From assembly GCF_037023735.1 (NCBI RefSeq), contig NZ_CP146069.1, positions 847,501-911,500 of the forward strand: 64,000 nt of DNA, given 5' to 3'. The translations under genes and the position numbers were made by a program. Source of the DNA: Roseovarius sp. S88 (GTDB lineage Bacteria; Pseudomonadota; Alphaproteobacteria; Rhodobacterales; Rhodobacteraceae). Below, piece after piece: positions 36,811-46,254 of the stretch. The notes below the pieces were generated by a model. That model saw only the letters and a list, made by a program, of their open reading frames with translations, did no database searches and was not told the DNA's origin. Each line of letters starts with the position of its first letter. The stretch's first letter is position 1.

Positions 36811-37955
36811 TCACCCCACAAACCGCCCCGCCACATCGCCCTTCATATAGGTCACGCGCCCGGCAGATATCGTCGCGCAAACATCCCGCGTCTGTGGGTC
36901 CAGAACCACAAGATCAGCCCGCAACCCCGGCTTTAGCGCCCCCCGATCTTCCAACCCCAACACCCGCGCCGGTCCTGTCGAAATCAAACCCCAGGCGGCA
37001 CCCAAATCCATAACACCCCCATCCGCCATCAGAAACGCCGCGCGTTTCAGCGATGGGTAGTGATAGTCCGACGCTAGCGCATCACACAGCCCCAGCATGA
37101 TCAGCTCCAAGGCGCTGGCATTGCCCTTGTGCGAGCCGCCCCGCACGACGTTGGGTGCACCCAAGATCACAGGATCACGCTGCGCCTGCGCCGTCTCGGC
37201 GGCCACTTGGGTCTCGGGAAACTCCGCAATCTGTGCCCCGCGCGCATGCCAGACCTCGCGCGCCTCAGCCGTCGCATCATCATGACTGCCCAATCGCACC
37301 GGCAACTCCACCAGCCGCGCGCACAGCGCATCCAGAGCGGCAGGCACCCGGTCCATCCCGGCATGCAGCGCCATGATGTCTTCCAGATGCCGGTCCGGGT
37401 TCTTGCCGATGCGCAGCGACTTGCCCACATGCCCCGGCGGTGTCTTGCCCTTGGCCAGAAGATCATGCGGCAGATGATCGTTGAAGACCAGATAGGGGAT
37501 GTCGTGGCGCTGGATCCAGTCCACCACCGTGTCATAATCCTCCACCATCGAGATCTCGAACCGCAACTGCGGCCGCAGATCGGTCCCGACCCGCGCTTGG
37601 ATGACCTGCAAACCCTCAAACACACAGGCGGCAAATTCTGCCCCCCGCATGCCGCCTTCCCAGGAATAGAACTGCGCCAATGTCGCGGTTGTTATCCCGT
37701 TCGAGGCGATCTCGGCCTCCGCTGCAATCAATCCCTGATCGATGTCCTTCATTGCCCCCCGGCGCGGTGCCAGATGCTTTTCAAAAGCATCGCCATGCAC
37801 ATCCACAATCCCCGGCAGGATCATGTAACCGGAAAGTTCCACCTCTCGCCCAGGCGTATCTTCCTTTAAAACCCCCCGGCCAAGCGCAACGGCGCATCAC
37901 CCAAGCCATCAGGATGCAGAACCTCGGCCCCCACCAGCCGCAGATCAAGGCTCAT
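36811..37955 (-). CDS. phnM: PhnM-like ribose 1-methylphosphonate 5-triphosphate diphosphatase, frameshifted
   Basis: With one base added the gene codes for about 381 residues, the normal PhnM length. The ATG at 37955 overlaps the neighbouring hydrolase stop (ATGA) and reads [20 protein letters not shown], then LRLAGG; after a C6 run (37872-37877, G6 in the coding strand) the frame is lost, and the downstream frame resumes [20 protein letters not shown]. Amidohydrolase signatures G-I-V-D-V-H-G-D and H-D-D-A-T are present. PhnM acts in C-P lyase phosphonate breakdown, but no other phn gene lies here, so the role may differ. The lesion is most likely a base-calling error. Confidence 0.85.
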
Positions 37956-38674
37956 TCTTTGTCGCCCCAAAGGAAATCGGTCAGGTCAAGATCAGGATCA
38001 AATTTACCCTCTCGTAGAAACTCCGAAACCTGCGCGATGACATAGGCATTGTTCATCATGAAAGTGTGGCTTACGGGCAGCTCGATATGATCGGCCATAC
38101 CCTCAACCCGTGTTGAAGCCACGCTCACTTTGCCATCATCGGCCCCTTCAATCAGGGTTGAGAAAAATGGATTGAGGGACTGCGTTCCTGCAATCACCCC
38201 AAGTGAGAAATCGACAGGTGGAAGGGAGGCCACAAACCCCTCAGGCCCGCTTTCCAGTTGCTGACCCGCAGGGCCATTGAGCCACTCAAAAAGCTCTAGC
38301 GCCCCCAACTGATCCACCACTTCTGACCCCTGGTTCGGCGGTGCCAGCATCACCACATGTCCCATCTTCTCTGGCCGGTTTTCCGCAAGCCAATAGCGCA
38401 GAAGAATGCCGCCCATGGAGTGTGTGACAAAGTGAATACGATCCTTCTTGCAGGCCGCCACGGCATCGGGCAGGGTTGTATCCGCAAGCCGCGTAATCTC
38501 TGCCGAGGTCGATGCATAACTCGGGCTTTTCGTGACATACCCTTCGGCCTGCAACGCCTCGTCCATGATCAAGAGCGAGGCTTGCGTCCGCGCCAACCCG
38601 TGCAAAAGCACCACGCAATCTGCAAATGCAGGCGCGGGCAGCAACAGGGCAAGCGCGGTCAAAATCCGTTTCAT
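37952..38674 (-). CDS. secreted alpha/beta hydrolase (lipase-like)
   Basis: 240 residues from the ATG at 38674 (AAGGGT site). A cleavable signal peptide ends [10 protein letters not shown]. The catalytic fold shows the oxyanion segment [11 protein letters not shown] and the nucleophile elbow [10 protein letters not shown] (Ser), with a late H-T-F-M-M-N-N that could be the catalytic His. Probably an esterase/lipase in the periplasm. Its 3' end overlaps the phnM start. Confidence 0.82.
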   Translation of the reverse strand: MKRILTALALLLPAPAFADCVVLLHGLARTQASLLIMDEALQAEGYVTKSPSYASTSAEITRLADTTLPDAVAACKKDRIHFVTHSMGGILLRYWLAENRPEKMGHVVMLAPPNQGSEVVDQLGALELFEWLNGPAGQQLESGPEGFVASLPPVDFSLGVIAGTQSLNPFFSTLIEGADDGKVSVASTRVEGMADHIELPVSHTFMMNNAYVIAQVSEFLREGKFDPDLDLTDFLWGDKE

Positions 38675-38739
38675 ACCCTTGAGATAAGGGGTTTTGCCCT
38701 GCATAAACAGCCCTCAATCCAACGAAAGGCCGTAACGTT

Positions 38740-39177
38740 ATGCCCATTCGCCTTGCCACTCGCGCGGTGATCGTTCACGACGAACGGCTTTTGCTGGTTA
38801 ACGCCTATCCCGATGGGCAAAGCGACCTATGGTGCGCGCCGGGTGGTGGGGCAGAACCGGGCGCGTCCTTGCCCGATAACCTGACACGCGAAGTGCATGA
38901 GGAGACGGGCTTGCGCATCAAGGTTGGTCCGCCCTGCCTTATCAACGAATTTCACGACCCCAAACGCGGGTTCCATCAGGTGGACTTGTTTTTTCGCTGC
39001 CAGATCATTGAGGGCACGTTAACTCAGGATTGGAATGATCCTGAAAACGTGGTCACTGAACGTCGGTTTTTTACAAAAGAAGACCTGGCCTTTATCCGGC
39101 TCAAACCCGACAGCTTGCCAGATGTCGCCTTCAACCGCGGCTTTGGCTACGACCCTTTGGAGAAAATTGTAGGCTGA
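38740..39177 (+). CDS. NUDIX hydrolase
   Basis: 145 residues. The NUDIX box is G-A-E-P-G-A-S-L-P-D-N-L-T-R-E-V-H-E-E-T-G-L; the REVHEETGL core is intact, although the first Glu of the consensus is Ala. The substrate class (nucleoside diphosphate derivative) is undetermined. Divergent from the lipase-like gene. Confidence 0.85.
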   Translation: MPIRLATRAVIVHDERLLLVNAYPDGQSDLWCAPGGGAEPGASLPDNLTREVHEETGLRIKVGPPCLINEFHDPKRGFHQVDLFFRCQIIEGTLTQDWNDPENVVTERRFFTKEDLAFIRLKPDSLPDVAFNRGFGYDPLEKIVG

Positions 39178-39183
39178 CCTCGC

Positions 39184-40035
39184 TCATCCCGGCCTTTTCG
39201 CCAGCACTGACAAAGCCACACCGCCGAGGATCAGAGCCGAGGCAAGCGCTATTCGAAGCGTCACGACCTCGCCCAGCAAAACGACACCCGCCAAAAGCGC
39301 AATAACCGGTACGGTCAGTTGCGCCACTGCCGCAACAGAAGAGGCGAGGCTTGGCAGGACCGTGTACCAAAGCGCGTAACCCAGCCCAGAGGTCACTGTG
39401 CCCGCCAGAATAGCCAGTGCAATGCCGATGCTGTTCATCTCCACGGCCTCGGCTGGCGCGGGCAAAACCCAAAGCGCCAGAATGCCAAAAGGCGTGGCTA
39501 AAACGAAATTCGCTGCCGTTGCCTGCAGCGCGTCACGCGATTTGCGTCCTGCGAGAGAATAGAACCCCCACCCGATGCCCGCAATCGCCATCAATCCGCC
39601 ATGCAAAAGGCTCACCTGAGCCTGCGGTCCCGGCCAGATGAGCCAGGCCAAGCCCACAAGCGCCAGCGCCGCGCCGATCCATTTCAGAGCCGGCATATCT
39701 TCATGGGTCAGACAGGCCGCCGCAAACATGGTGATCTGCACCATGCCAAACAGGATGAGTGCGCCCAGTCCCGCATCCAGCGACGTGTAAGCACTCGAAA
39801 AGCCGTACATGTAGATCAGCAGGGCCAAGACACCCACCAGTCTCGCAGGTCCTCCGAGCTTTAAGCCTCCGCGAAAGAGCACGCATAAGAGGGCCAGCAT
39901 AAGCGCACCCGAGGCCAGCCGGATCGTCCCGAAGCTCACCGCGTCAATATGGCCCCCGGCAAGGGCCATACGATTCAGAATGGAGTTGGCAGCGAAGGCC
40001 ATCATCGTGAGGGTGGTGAGAAGAAAAAGCCGCAT
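39184..40035 (-). CDS. EamA/DMT-family transporter
   Basis: 283 residues from the ATG at 40035. Ten hydrophobic spans arranged as two EamA repeats (SILNRMALAGGHIDAVSFGT in the first, GYALWYTVLPSLASSVAAVA in the second) define the drug/metabolite exporter superfamily. Substrate unknown. Ends 7 bases from the convergent NUDIX stop. Confidence 0.85.
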   Translation of the reverse strand: MRLFLLTTLTMMAFAANSILNRMALAGGHIDAVSFGTIRLASGALMLALLCVLFRGGLKLGGPARLVGVLALLIYMYGFSSAYTSLDAGLGALILFGMVQITMFAAACLTHEDMPALKWIGAALALVGLAWLIWPGPQAQVSLLHGGLMAIAGIGWGFYSLAGRKSRDALQATAANFVLATPFGILALWVLPAPAEAVEMNSIGIALAILAGTVTSGLGYALWYTVLPSLASSVAAVAQLTVPVIALLAGVVLLGEVVTLRIALASALILGGVALSVLAKRPG

Positions 40036-40194
40036 TACTATGTTCTTAGCTGTCCGTGCACACGATGGGAATGCCACATGTCAGGGATCAGGTATGACAT
40101 TTGCGTGTCGCACTACAGCATGACTTGTTGAGTGATGTCCCCTGGTGTGTAGCCGACCCTTGTTGCCAGGCGAAAAACAGGGAATCGCCAAGAC

Positions 40195-43100
40195 TTATTC
40201 AGCTGCGCGCATGCCACCAGAGCCCGGCTCACCTCCGTCGTCATCGCCTCCAACCCGATGAATAAACGTCAGGCGCAGTGGCTCTGGGTCGGCTTCAATC
40301 GCAGGCTCGCGCTCATCTTCCCAGATCACCTCTGGCAGACGCTGCCGCTTGGCTTGCCGGGCCAGTGCCCAGTCGCGTGCCGCACGGCTGGTGCGGCCCA
40401 TGGAAAGCTTGGCCAGAAGCTGTGAGGCCCAGAGCACGTAGGTGGTGGCCCAGATGCGCAGGGCCAGCATGGACGGCGTAAAAACAAGCGTCAGAACCGT
40501 CGCAATGCCAAGGCCAAAGACAACTGCTGTCGCCAATTGCTTCCACCAGAGGGCCGTGGGGCTGTTGAACGTATAGCCGCCATCGACGAAGTTGAGCGAC
40601 AGCCCGAACATCATCGGCGCAAGCCCTGCCATGGTGGTGATTGTGGTGAGCAAAACGGGACGAATGCGTGCTTCGGCTGTGCGCGTGATCGCATCAATCC
40701 GCGGCATGTATTTCGAGTATTCCTGGTAGGTATCAATGAGAACAATATTGTTGTTCACTACGATCCCGGCCAGGGCCACGATGCCGGTGCCGGTCATGAT
40801 GATGGAAAACGGCTGGTTCATCACCAGCATCCCGATCAGAACACCCGTGGTTGACAGGATCACCGCCAAAAGTACCAGTGCGGCGTTGTAGATCGAGTTG
40901 AACTGCGCCAGCAGAATAATGAACATCAATCCCAATGCGCCCATAAAGGCCTGCATCAGGAAGGCACCGGATTCCTCTTGATCTTCGGCATCCCCGGTCC
41001 ATTCCCATTCAATGCCGGCGGGTACTACACCGCTTTCCAGCCACTTGGTGAGAACGGCGATCCTTTCATTGGGGTTCATCAGAACCTCGGATGTCTCGCC
41101 ATTTTCATCCGTCACCGTTGCGGTCAGCCCGTCAATCACATCGGCTTTCACGTCGAAATAGCGTTTCTGATCCACGCGGTCGATCTGGGCCAGTTTCTGC
41201 ACCGGCTTGCGGGTGATGAAGTTCGACAGCGGTACAAGCCCGTCTGTGGTGCGAATTTTGAGTGTGTCGAGTGTTGAGAGAAGCCGCTCATCTTCGGGCA
41301 GGCGCACGCGGATATCGATTTCCTCATCCGAGCTTGGAATGCGCATCGTGCCGATCTGCAACCCGCGGGTCACGAGCTGCACCATGCCGCCCACGGCTGC
41401 CACGTTCGCGCCATACCGCCCGGCCTTTTCTACATCCACATCAATCTGCCAGTCGATACCGGGCAGGGGAAGGGTATCCTCGATCAGCTTCAGACCTTCG
41501 GTGCGTTCAAACTGCGCCCGAGCGTCCTGGGTGAAGGCCTGAAGCTCTTCCCAATTGTCGCCCTTCAAACGCAAATGCACAGGCTTGGCCGACGCCGGGC
41601 CTTGCTCAAGCGCCAGAATGTCAAACTGGATGCCGGGGATCTGCCTGAGCGCCTCGGTCAGTTCATCCATGGTGCGATTGCCATCAGCGCTGTTGTCGAT
41701 GACTGTGCGTTGCACCTCGTAGCCGATAATGGGAACGGTGAACCAGGTTTCATAGGTGGTGGGGCGGTCTTCCCATTTGGTGATCTCAAGCTGCACCTGA
41801 CCGACCGTGTCCAAAGGCGGAGCAGCCCCGCCGGTATTCACGTCCAATCCGCCATCTCCGGCAAAGGCAAAAGCGTTGAGCACATTGGGATGGGCCAAAA
41901 CAACGGCCTCGGCCTCGCGCACCAGGGCGTCTTTCTGTTCAATCGACAGATTGCCGCGTGCGCGGACCTGCACGATGGCATTCTCCGGCTCGGATTCGAC
42001 AAAGAATTCCACGCCGCGATTGTTGCCCATGTAGTAGAACGTCACCGACCCCACAAAGACAAAAATTGCGCAAAACGCAATTAACGGCGCGATAGGGTTA
42101 GCGGCAATCATGTGAATGAACCAGCCAAAGGGGCTGCGCTGATAGCCGGAGGTCACTTTTTCATTGCGGTGCGGCAGAACCCGTGCACCAACCGCGCGGC
42201 GCACATAGCGCAGACGCCGGAACACCGCCATAAGACCGACGAGGAAGGCGATCACACCGGCGAGACCGATGGCACCGGAGACGACTGCGCAAATCGCCAA
42301 GGCAAAGACGTTGATCAGCGTCGGCACAACCGACCCAAGAATGCGCGTGGCATCCAGGGCGGCAAACCGCGCGCCGATGGCTTCCATGAAAAACGGCACT
42401 GCCGCCCCGGCCAGCATCACTGCGCCTACTGCTATGGGTAGTAACAGCAGATGCCACAGCCAATGGCCCTTGGCGATCTGGCGAATACGTTCGTCAAACC
42501 ACCGCTCCGTGCGCCCGGTCACACCGCCCATCACTGGAAGGTACACCAGTGCGACCAAGAGCGAGGCCGACAGAACGAAGATCAGTGTGACGGGCAACAT
42601 CTGCATGAACTGCCCCGGCACGCCCGGCCAGAAAAGCATGGGCAGGAAAGCACAGAGCGTCGTCGCGGTTGAGCTGACCACAGGCCAGAACATCCGCTTG
42701 GCCGCCGCCACATAGGCATGCATCGGCCCTTCGCCCTCGGCGATTTTCTTGTCGGCGTATTCCACCACCACAATCGCGCCGTCGACCAGCATCCCCACGG
42801 CGAGGATCAGACCGAACATCACGATGTTGGACACAGACACGCCCATAACAGCCAAAAGCGCAAAGCAGAGTAGGAAGGATGTGGGAATGGCAAATCCGAC
42901 GAGCAGGGCAGGGCGGATGCCCAACGCGGCCAGCGTCACGATCATCACCAGCGCAATCGCTGTCAGAACAGACCCTTCCAGCTGGCTGACCATGGACTCG
43001 ATGATGCGTGACTGGTCGTTTGAAGTGTCCACCTGCACCACCGACCGCAGACCCTGAGGCCAGGTTCTTTCGGCCTTTGCCACTTCCTCACGAATGAGTG

Positions 43101-43986
43101 CAGCGGTATCAATAATGTTGAAGCCTTTGCGTTTGACCACCTGTAACGCCACCGTGGTCTCGCCGTTAAAACGCGCGGTGCCTGCGCGGTCTTCAAAGGT
43201 CAGGTTGATCTCGGTGAGATCACCCAGCGTGATAACGCGGTCTCCATTGGTTTTGACCGGCAGATTGTAGATATCCAGCGTTTCGTCGAATGAAGATGGA
43301 ATTTTGACGGCAAAACTGCCCTGACCGCTTTGCACCTCACCGGCGGCAATCAAGCGGTTGTTGTTGGTGACGACATTCACCAGCTCATCGGCGGTGATGT
43401 TATAGGCCTCAAGCGCGAGCGGATCGATGATCACCTCAACCATCTCATCGCGATTGCCTGCAATCCCGGCCTCCAAAATGGGGTCGAGTGCCTCTAGCCG
43501 GTCCTGCAAATCCTTGGCCACCCGCGCCATGGTGCGTTCGGGCACCGGGCCCGACAGGCTTACGATGATAATGGGAAAGGTGCTGAAATTGATCTCGTTG
43601 ATCGTATAGGTTTCAAATCCGTCCGGGAAATCGGCCTCTGCGGCACTCATCGCATCGCGCACATCGGCGGTGATCTTGGTTTTGTCCCAGCCAAATTCGA
43701 ATTCAAGCGCCACACCGGCATAGCCTTCGGACGCGGTGCCGGTCATTTCCTTGAGCCCGTCCAGATCGGCCAGCTCGGTTTCCATGACCTTGACGAGCAG
43801 TTTCTCACTGTCCTCCGCCGAAATGCCGGGGAAGGGGACGGAAACGAAAAGCGCCGGGATCTCGATATCCGGCTCACCTTCTTTTGGCAGGCTGATGTAG
43901 GCCAACGTACCTGCCAGAATCGACAGCACGATAAAGGCAATCACCATCCGCGCACGGGCGGCGGCCCAATCGACGATCCCCGTCAT
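40195..43986 (-). CDS. RND efflux transporter permease (AcrB-like)
   Basis: 1263 residues, about 12 membrane spans with two large periplasmic loops. N terminus IVDWAAARARMVIAFIVLSI; V-D-G-A-I-V-V-V-E-Y-A-D follows the TM4 segment (NIVMFGLILAVGMLVDG, the proton-relay aspartates of RND pumps), and G-I-V-V-N-N-N-I-V-L-I-D is the second-repeat equivalent. Longer than AcrB because of an extra loop and a charged C-terminal tail. Proton-driven export of drugs or metals with its membrane-fusion partner. The start overlaps the end of the upstream HlyD-like gene (ATGA). Confidence 0.9.
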   Translation of the reverse strand: MTGIVDWAAARARMVIAFIVLSILAGTLAYISLPKEGEPDIEIPALFVSVPFPGISAEDSEKLLVKVMETELADLDGLKEMTGTASEGYAGVALEFEFGWDKTKITADVRDAMSAAEADFPDGFETYTINEINFSTFPIIIVSLSGPVPERTMARVAKDLQDRLEALDPILEAGIAGNRDEMVEVIIDPLALEAYNITADELVNVVTNNNRLIAAGEVQSGQGSFAVKIPSSFDETLDIYNLPVKTNGDRVITLGDLTEINLTFEDRAGTARFNGETTVALQVVKRKGFNIIDTAALIREEVAKAERTWPQGLRSVVQVDTSNDQSRIIESMVSQLEGSVLTAIALVMIVTLAALGIRPALLVGFAIPTSFLLCFALLAVMGVSVSNIVMFGLILAVGMLVDGAIVVVEYADKKIAEGEGPMHAYVAAAKRMFWPVVSSTATTLCAFLPMLFWPGVPGQFMQMLPVTLIFVLSASLLVALVYLPVMGGVTGRTERWFDERIRQIAKGHWLWHLLLLPIAVGAVMLAGAAVPFFMEAIGARFAALDATRILGSVVPTLINVFALAICAVVSGAIGLAGVIAFLVGLMAVFRRLRYVRRAVGARVLPHRNEKVTSGYQRSPFGWFIHMIAANPIAPLIAFCAIFVFVGSVTFYYMGNNRGVEFFVESEPENAIVQVRARGNLSIEQKDALVREAEAVVLAHPNVLNAFAFAGDGGLDVNTGGAAPPLDTVGQVQLEITKWEDRPTTYETWFTVPIIGYEVQRTVIDNSADGNRTMDELTEALRQIPGIQFDILALEQGPASAKPVHLRLKGDNWEELQAFTQDARAQFERTEGLKLIEDTLPLPGIDWQIDVDVEKAGRYGANVAAVGGMVQLVTRGLQIGTMRIPSSDEEIDIRVRLPEDERLLSTLDTLKIRTTDGLVPLSNFITRKPVQKLAQIDRVDQKRYFDVKADVIDGLTATVTDENGETSEVLMNPNERIAVLTKWLESGVVPAGIEWEWTGDAEDQEESGAFLMQAFMGALGLMFIILLAQFNSIYNAALVLLAVILSTTGVLIGMLVMNQPFSIIMTGTGIVALAGIVVNNNIVLIDTYQEYSKYMPRIDAITRTAEARIRPVLLTTITTMAGLAPMMFGLSLNFVDGGYTFNSPTALWWKQLATAVVFGLGIATVLTLVFTPSMLALRIWATTYVLWASQLLAKLSMGRTSRAARDWALARQAKRQRLPEVIWEDEREPAIEADPEPLRLTFIHRVGGDDDGGEPGSGGMRAAE

Positions 43987-45311
43987 TGGCTAAGCTCCTG
44001 AAAGCTTGGTTCAACCGGCACACCATCGCCGACAAATTCCTGCCCGATGATGATCACGTCTGCCGCGTCTGGCAAACCGGTGATCAGAACGCCCGTGGGC
44101 GTGTCGCGCAAGAGCCTCACAGGTACAAACTCGGCTTGGCTGGTCTCTGTAACCACGCGTACGCCCAGCATGCCGTCATCGTTGAGCGTCAGGGCCGATT
44201 GCGGCAGCAAATGCGCCTCTTTACCTTCGGCCTCGATGCGAATTTCAGCGGTCTGCCCGTCGCGCAGCAGGTAGTCAGGGTTGGGCACTTCGACCTCAAC
44301 CCGAAAAGTGCGCGTTGTTTCATCAGCAGCGCGGGAGACGAAAACGACCTGGCCCTCGACCTGATCGCGTGACGACAACTCGGCCACCGCTGGCGCGCCA
44401 CTATTGACCTGGTTGACCTGCGTTTCGTTTACAAACCCAACCAAAACCATAGGGTCCAGGCGGATCACCGTGGCACAGAGGCCACCTGTCTGCAAAAGAC
44501 TGCCCAACTCGGCGGTGTCGCTTTCCAAAAGTCCTGAAAACGGTGCCGAAATGGTCAGATTGTCAATTTCCTTTTCCGCCGACGCCACAGATGCGCGCGC
44601 GCTCTCAACACCTGCATTCGCAGCCTCAATGCCAGCAGCAGCGCTCTCAAGGCCGGACAGAGCAGCTTTAAACGCGGCCTCGGCGCTGACAATTTGCGCC
44701 CGCGCACCCTCGACCTCGGCCTCGGTTTGAGCGACACGTGTCTGTGACGCAAAGCCTTCTTCGCTCAGGCGAGACGCAGCGTTGGAATTGATCTGCGCTT
44801 CGCGCAGCCGCGCCTTGGCCTCAATCACTCGTGCCCGCGCCTCTTCGACGCTGGCCTCTGCCGACGGCACTTGCGCCTCCGCTGACGGCACGCGCGCGCG
44901 CGCTTCCGCCAGCCGTGCTACCGCCTCGGCAAGTGTGGCGTCGCGTGTGCCGGGGCCCAATCGGCACAGAATTTCACCCTCTTCGACGAATGATCCCTTT
45001 TTCAGAGGGTTGGAAACCACTTCGCCGGTGGTTTGCGCCAAAAGCTCGACCTGCCGATCCGCTTCGGTCTGACCACGGACCACGACAGATGTGTCCACAC
45101 GCCGCGCAGTTGAGCGCACTGCCACAACGCGAACAGCATTTGCGCCGGGGTTTCCTTGCGTTGGCACGTCTTCGCCGGCTGCCTTTGTATTTGCTGTCGA
45201 CTCCGCTGATCTGTCAGCGGCAAACAGCGCAGCAATCTTGTCCCGCTCAAGAACAAACCCATAAATCAAGGCGCCTACAACGATAGCCGCAAAGATCGAA
45301 AACAACCGCAT
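43983..45311 (-). CDS. RND efflux periplasmic adaptor (HlyD/AcrA-like)
   Basis: 442 residues from the ATG at 45311. An N-terminal anchor (MRLFSIFAAIVVGALIYGF) precedes a lipoyl-like half motif, a long Ala-rich coiled-coil hairpin (about 125-255, repeated A-S-V-E-E-A-R-A-R-V type heptads), then S-A-P-F-S-G-L-L (second lipoyl half) and the beta-barrel. Links the RND pump to an outer-membrane channel; no TolC gene is in the window. First gene of a two-gene operon with a palindromic site in its promoter region. Confidence 0.9.
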   Translation of the reverse strand: MRLFSIFAAIVVGALIYGFVLERDKIAALFAADRSAESTANTKAAGEDVPTQGNPGANAVRVVAVRSTARRVDTSVVVRGQTEADRQVELLAQTTGEVVSNPLKKGSFVEEGEILCRLGPGTRDATLAEAVARLAEARARVPSAEAQVPSAEASVEEARARVIEAKARLREAQINSNAASRLSEEGFASQTRVAQTEAEVEGARAQIVSAEAAFKAALSGLESAAAGIEAANAGVESARASVASAEKEIDNLTISAPFSGLLESDTAELGSLLQTGGLCATVIRLDPMVLVGFVNETQVNQVNSGAPAVAELSSRDQVEGQVVFVSRAADETTRTFRVEVEVPNPDYLLRDGQTAEIRIEAEGKEAHLLPQSALTLNDDGMLGVRVVTETSQAEFVPVRLLRDTPTGVLITGLPDAADVIIIGQEFVGDGVPVEPSFQELSQ

Positions 45312-45392
45312 TTCAACTCTTTCTGCAAGATGCAAGCCCGCCTACGGCTTCTGTTATCTTTGATAATAGACCTATGTATAAACATTCTACGG

Positions 45393-45408
45393 TAAACTAT
45401 ATGGTTTA
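45393..45408. promoter_or_regulatory. candidate operator of RND operon
   Basis: TAAACTATATGGTTTA is a near-perfect 16-base palindrome in an AT-rich stretch about 85 bases upstream of the adaptor start. It resembles TetR-type sites, but no regulator gene is adjacent. Confidence 0.45.
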
Positions 45409-45532
45409 GATTATCTTTTCTCCCTTGTGTATTCAAGGCCTCGGATCGCGCATCTGACCATGTTGTGACCAGCCCCTCTTGGCAGGGCTCAGGCAAGACG
45501 TTAAGAGACATCAAAGGTTAAAGGGCGCACCT

Positions 45533-46222
45533 GTGAGCAACACCGACAGTTTCATAGAAGAAGTCACCGAAGAGGTCCGTCGCGACCGACTGTTCAAGCT
45601 GTTCAAACGCTATGGTTGGATAGCGGTTGCCGCCGTGGTGTTGCTTGTGGGCGCAACCGCTTGGAATGAGTGGAATAAATCCAAAGACCGTCAGGCGGCT
45701 CAGGCGCTGGGAGATCAGGTTTTGGCCGCGCTGGAAAGCGATGATCGTGCGGAACGCGCGGCGGCACTTGCCGCGATAGAAGCACCAGAAGGCGGTGCGC
45801 GCGGAATCCTGGGGCTTCTGGCCGCCAGTGAAGCCGGAACCGAAGCGCCCCAAGAGGCCGCAACGCAGCTCTTTGCACTGGCGGATGATCCATCCGTGCC
45901 GCAGGTGTACCGCCAGATTGCTGTGCTCAAGGCAACGGCTTTGCCGGGCAATGGACTTAGCGTAGACGACCGCCGATCAAGGCTGGAAGGTCTGGTGCCG
46001 GGCGGCGGCCTTGTGCGTTTGCTTGCCGAGGAACAGCTTGCGTATCTAGACGCTGAGGCGGGAAATAGTGACGCCGCACTGGACCGTTTGCGCCAGATCG
46101 GCGAAAGTGCCGAGGCTACGATTGGTTTGCGTCAACGTGCCGCACAGATGGTCGTGGCCCTTGGAGGGGAGTTGACGCAAGAACCGGTGCTCTCTGAAAC
46201 AGGTCAAAACGACGGCAATTGA
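45533..46222 (+). CDS. YfgM-like tetratricopeptide-type membrane protein
   Basis: 229 residues from GTG 45533 (AAGGG site). A cytoplasmic N terminus (FIEEVTEEVRRDRLFKLFKR), one membrane span (YGWIAVAAVVLLVGATAW) and a periplasmic TPR-like helical domain match YfgM/AncA. In other proteobacteria YfgM works with the PpiD/Sec holotranslocon. The order yfgM - bamB - der is conserved and seen here. Confidence 0.85.
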   Translation: MSNTDSFIEEVTEEVRRDRLFKLFKRYGWIAVAAVVLLVGATAWNEWNKSKDRQAAQALGDQVLAALESDDRAERAAALAAIEAPEGGARGILGLLAASEAGTEAPQEAATQLFALADDPSVPQVYRQIAVLKATALPGNGLSVDDRRSRLEGLVPGGGLVRLLAEEQLAYLDAEAGNSDAALDRLRQIGESAEATIGLRQRAAQMVVALGGELTQEPVLSETGQNDGN

Positions 46223-46254
46223 AGTAATATCTCTGCGCTCACGCCTTTGAAGCT

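Noticed and set aside
45275..45514. 79-codon minus-strand frame upstream of the RND adaptor
   Set aside because: Overlaps the adaptor start and the promoter palindrome; no ribosome site or recognisable pattern.
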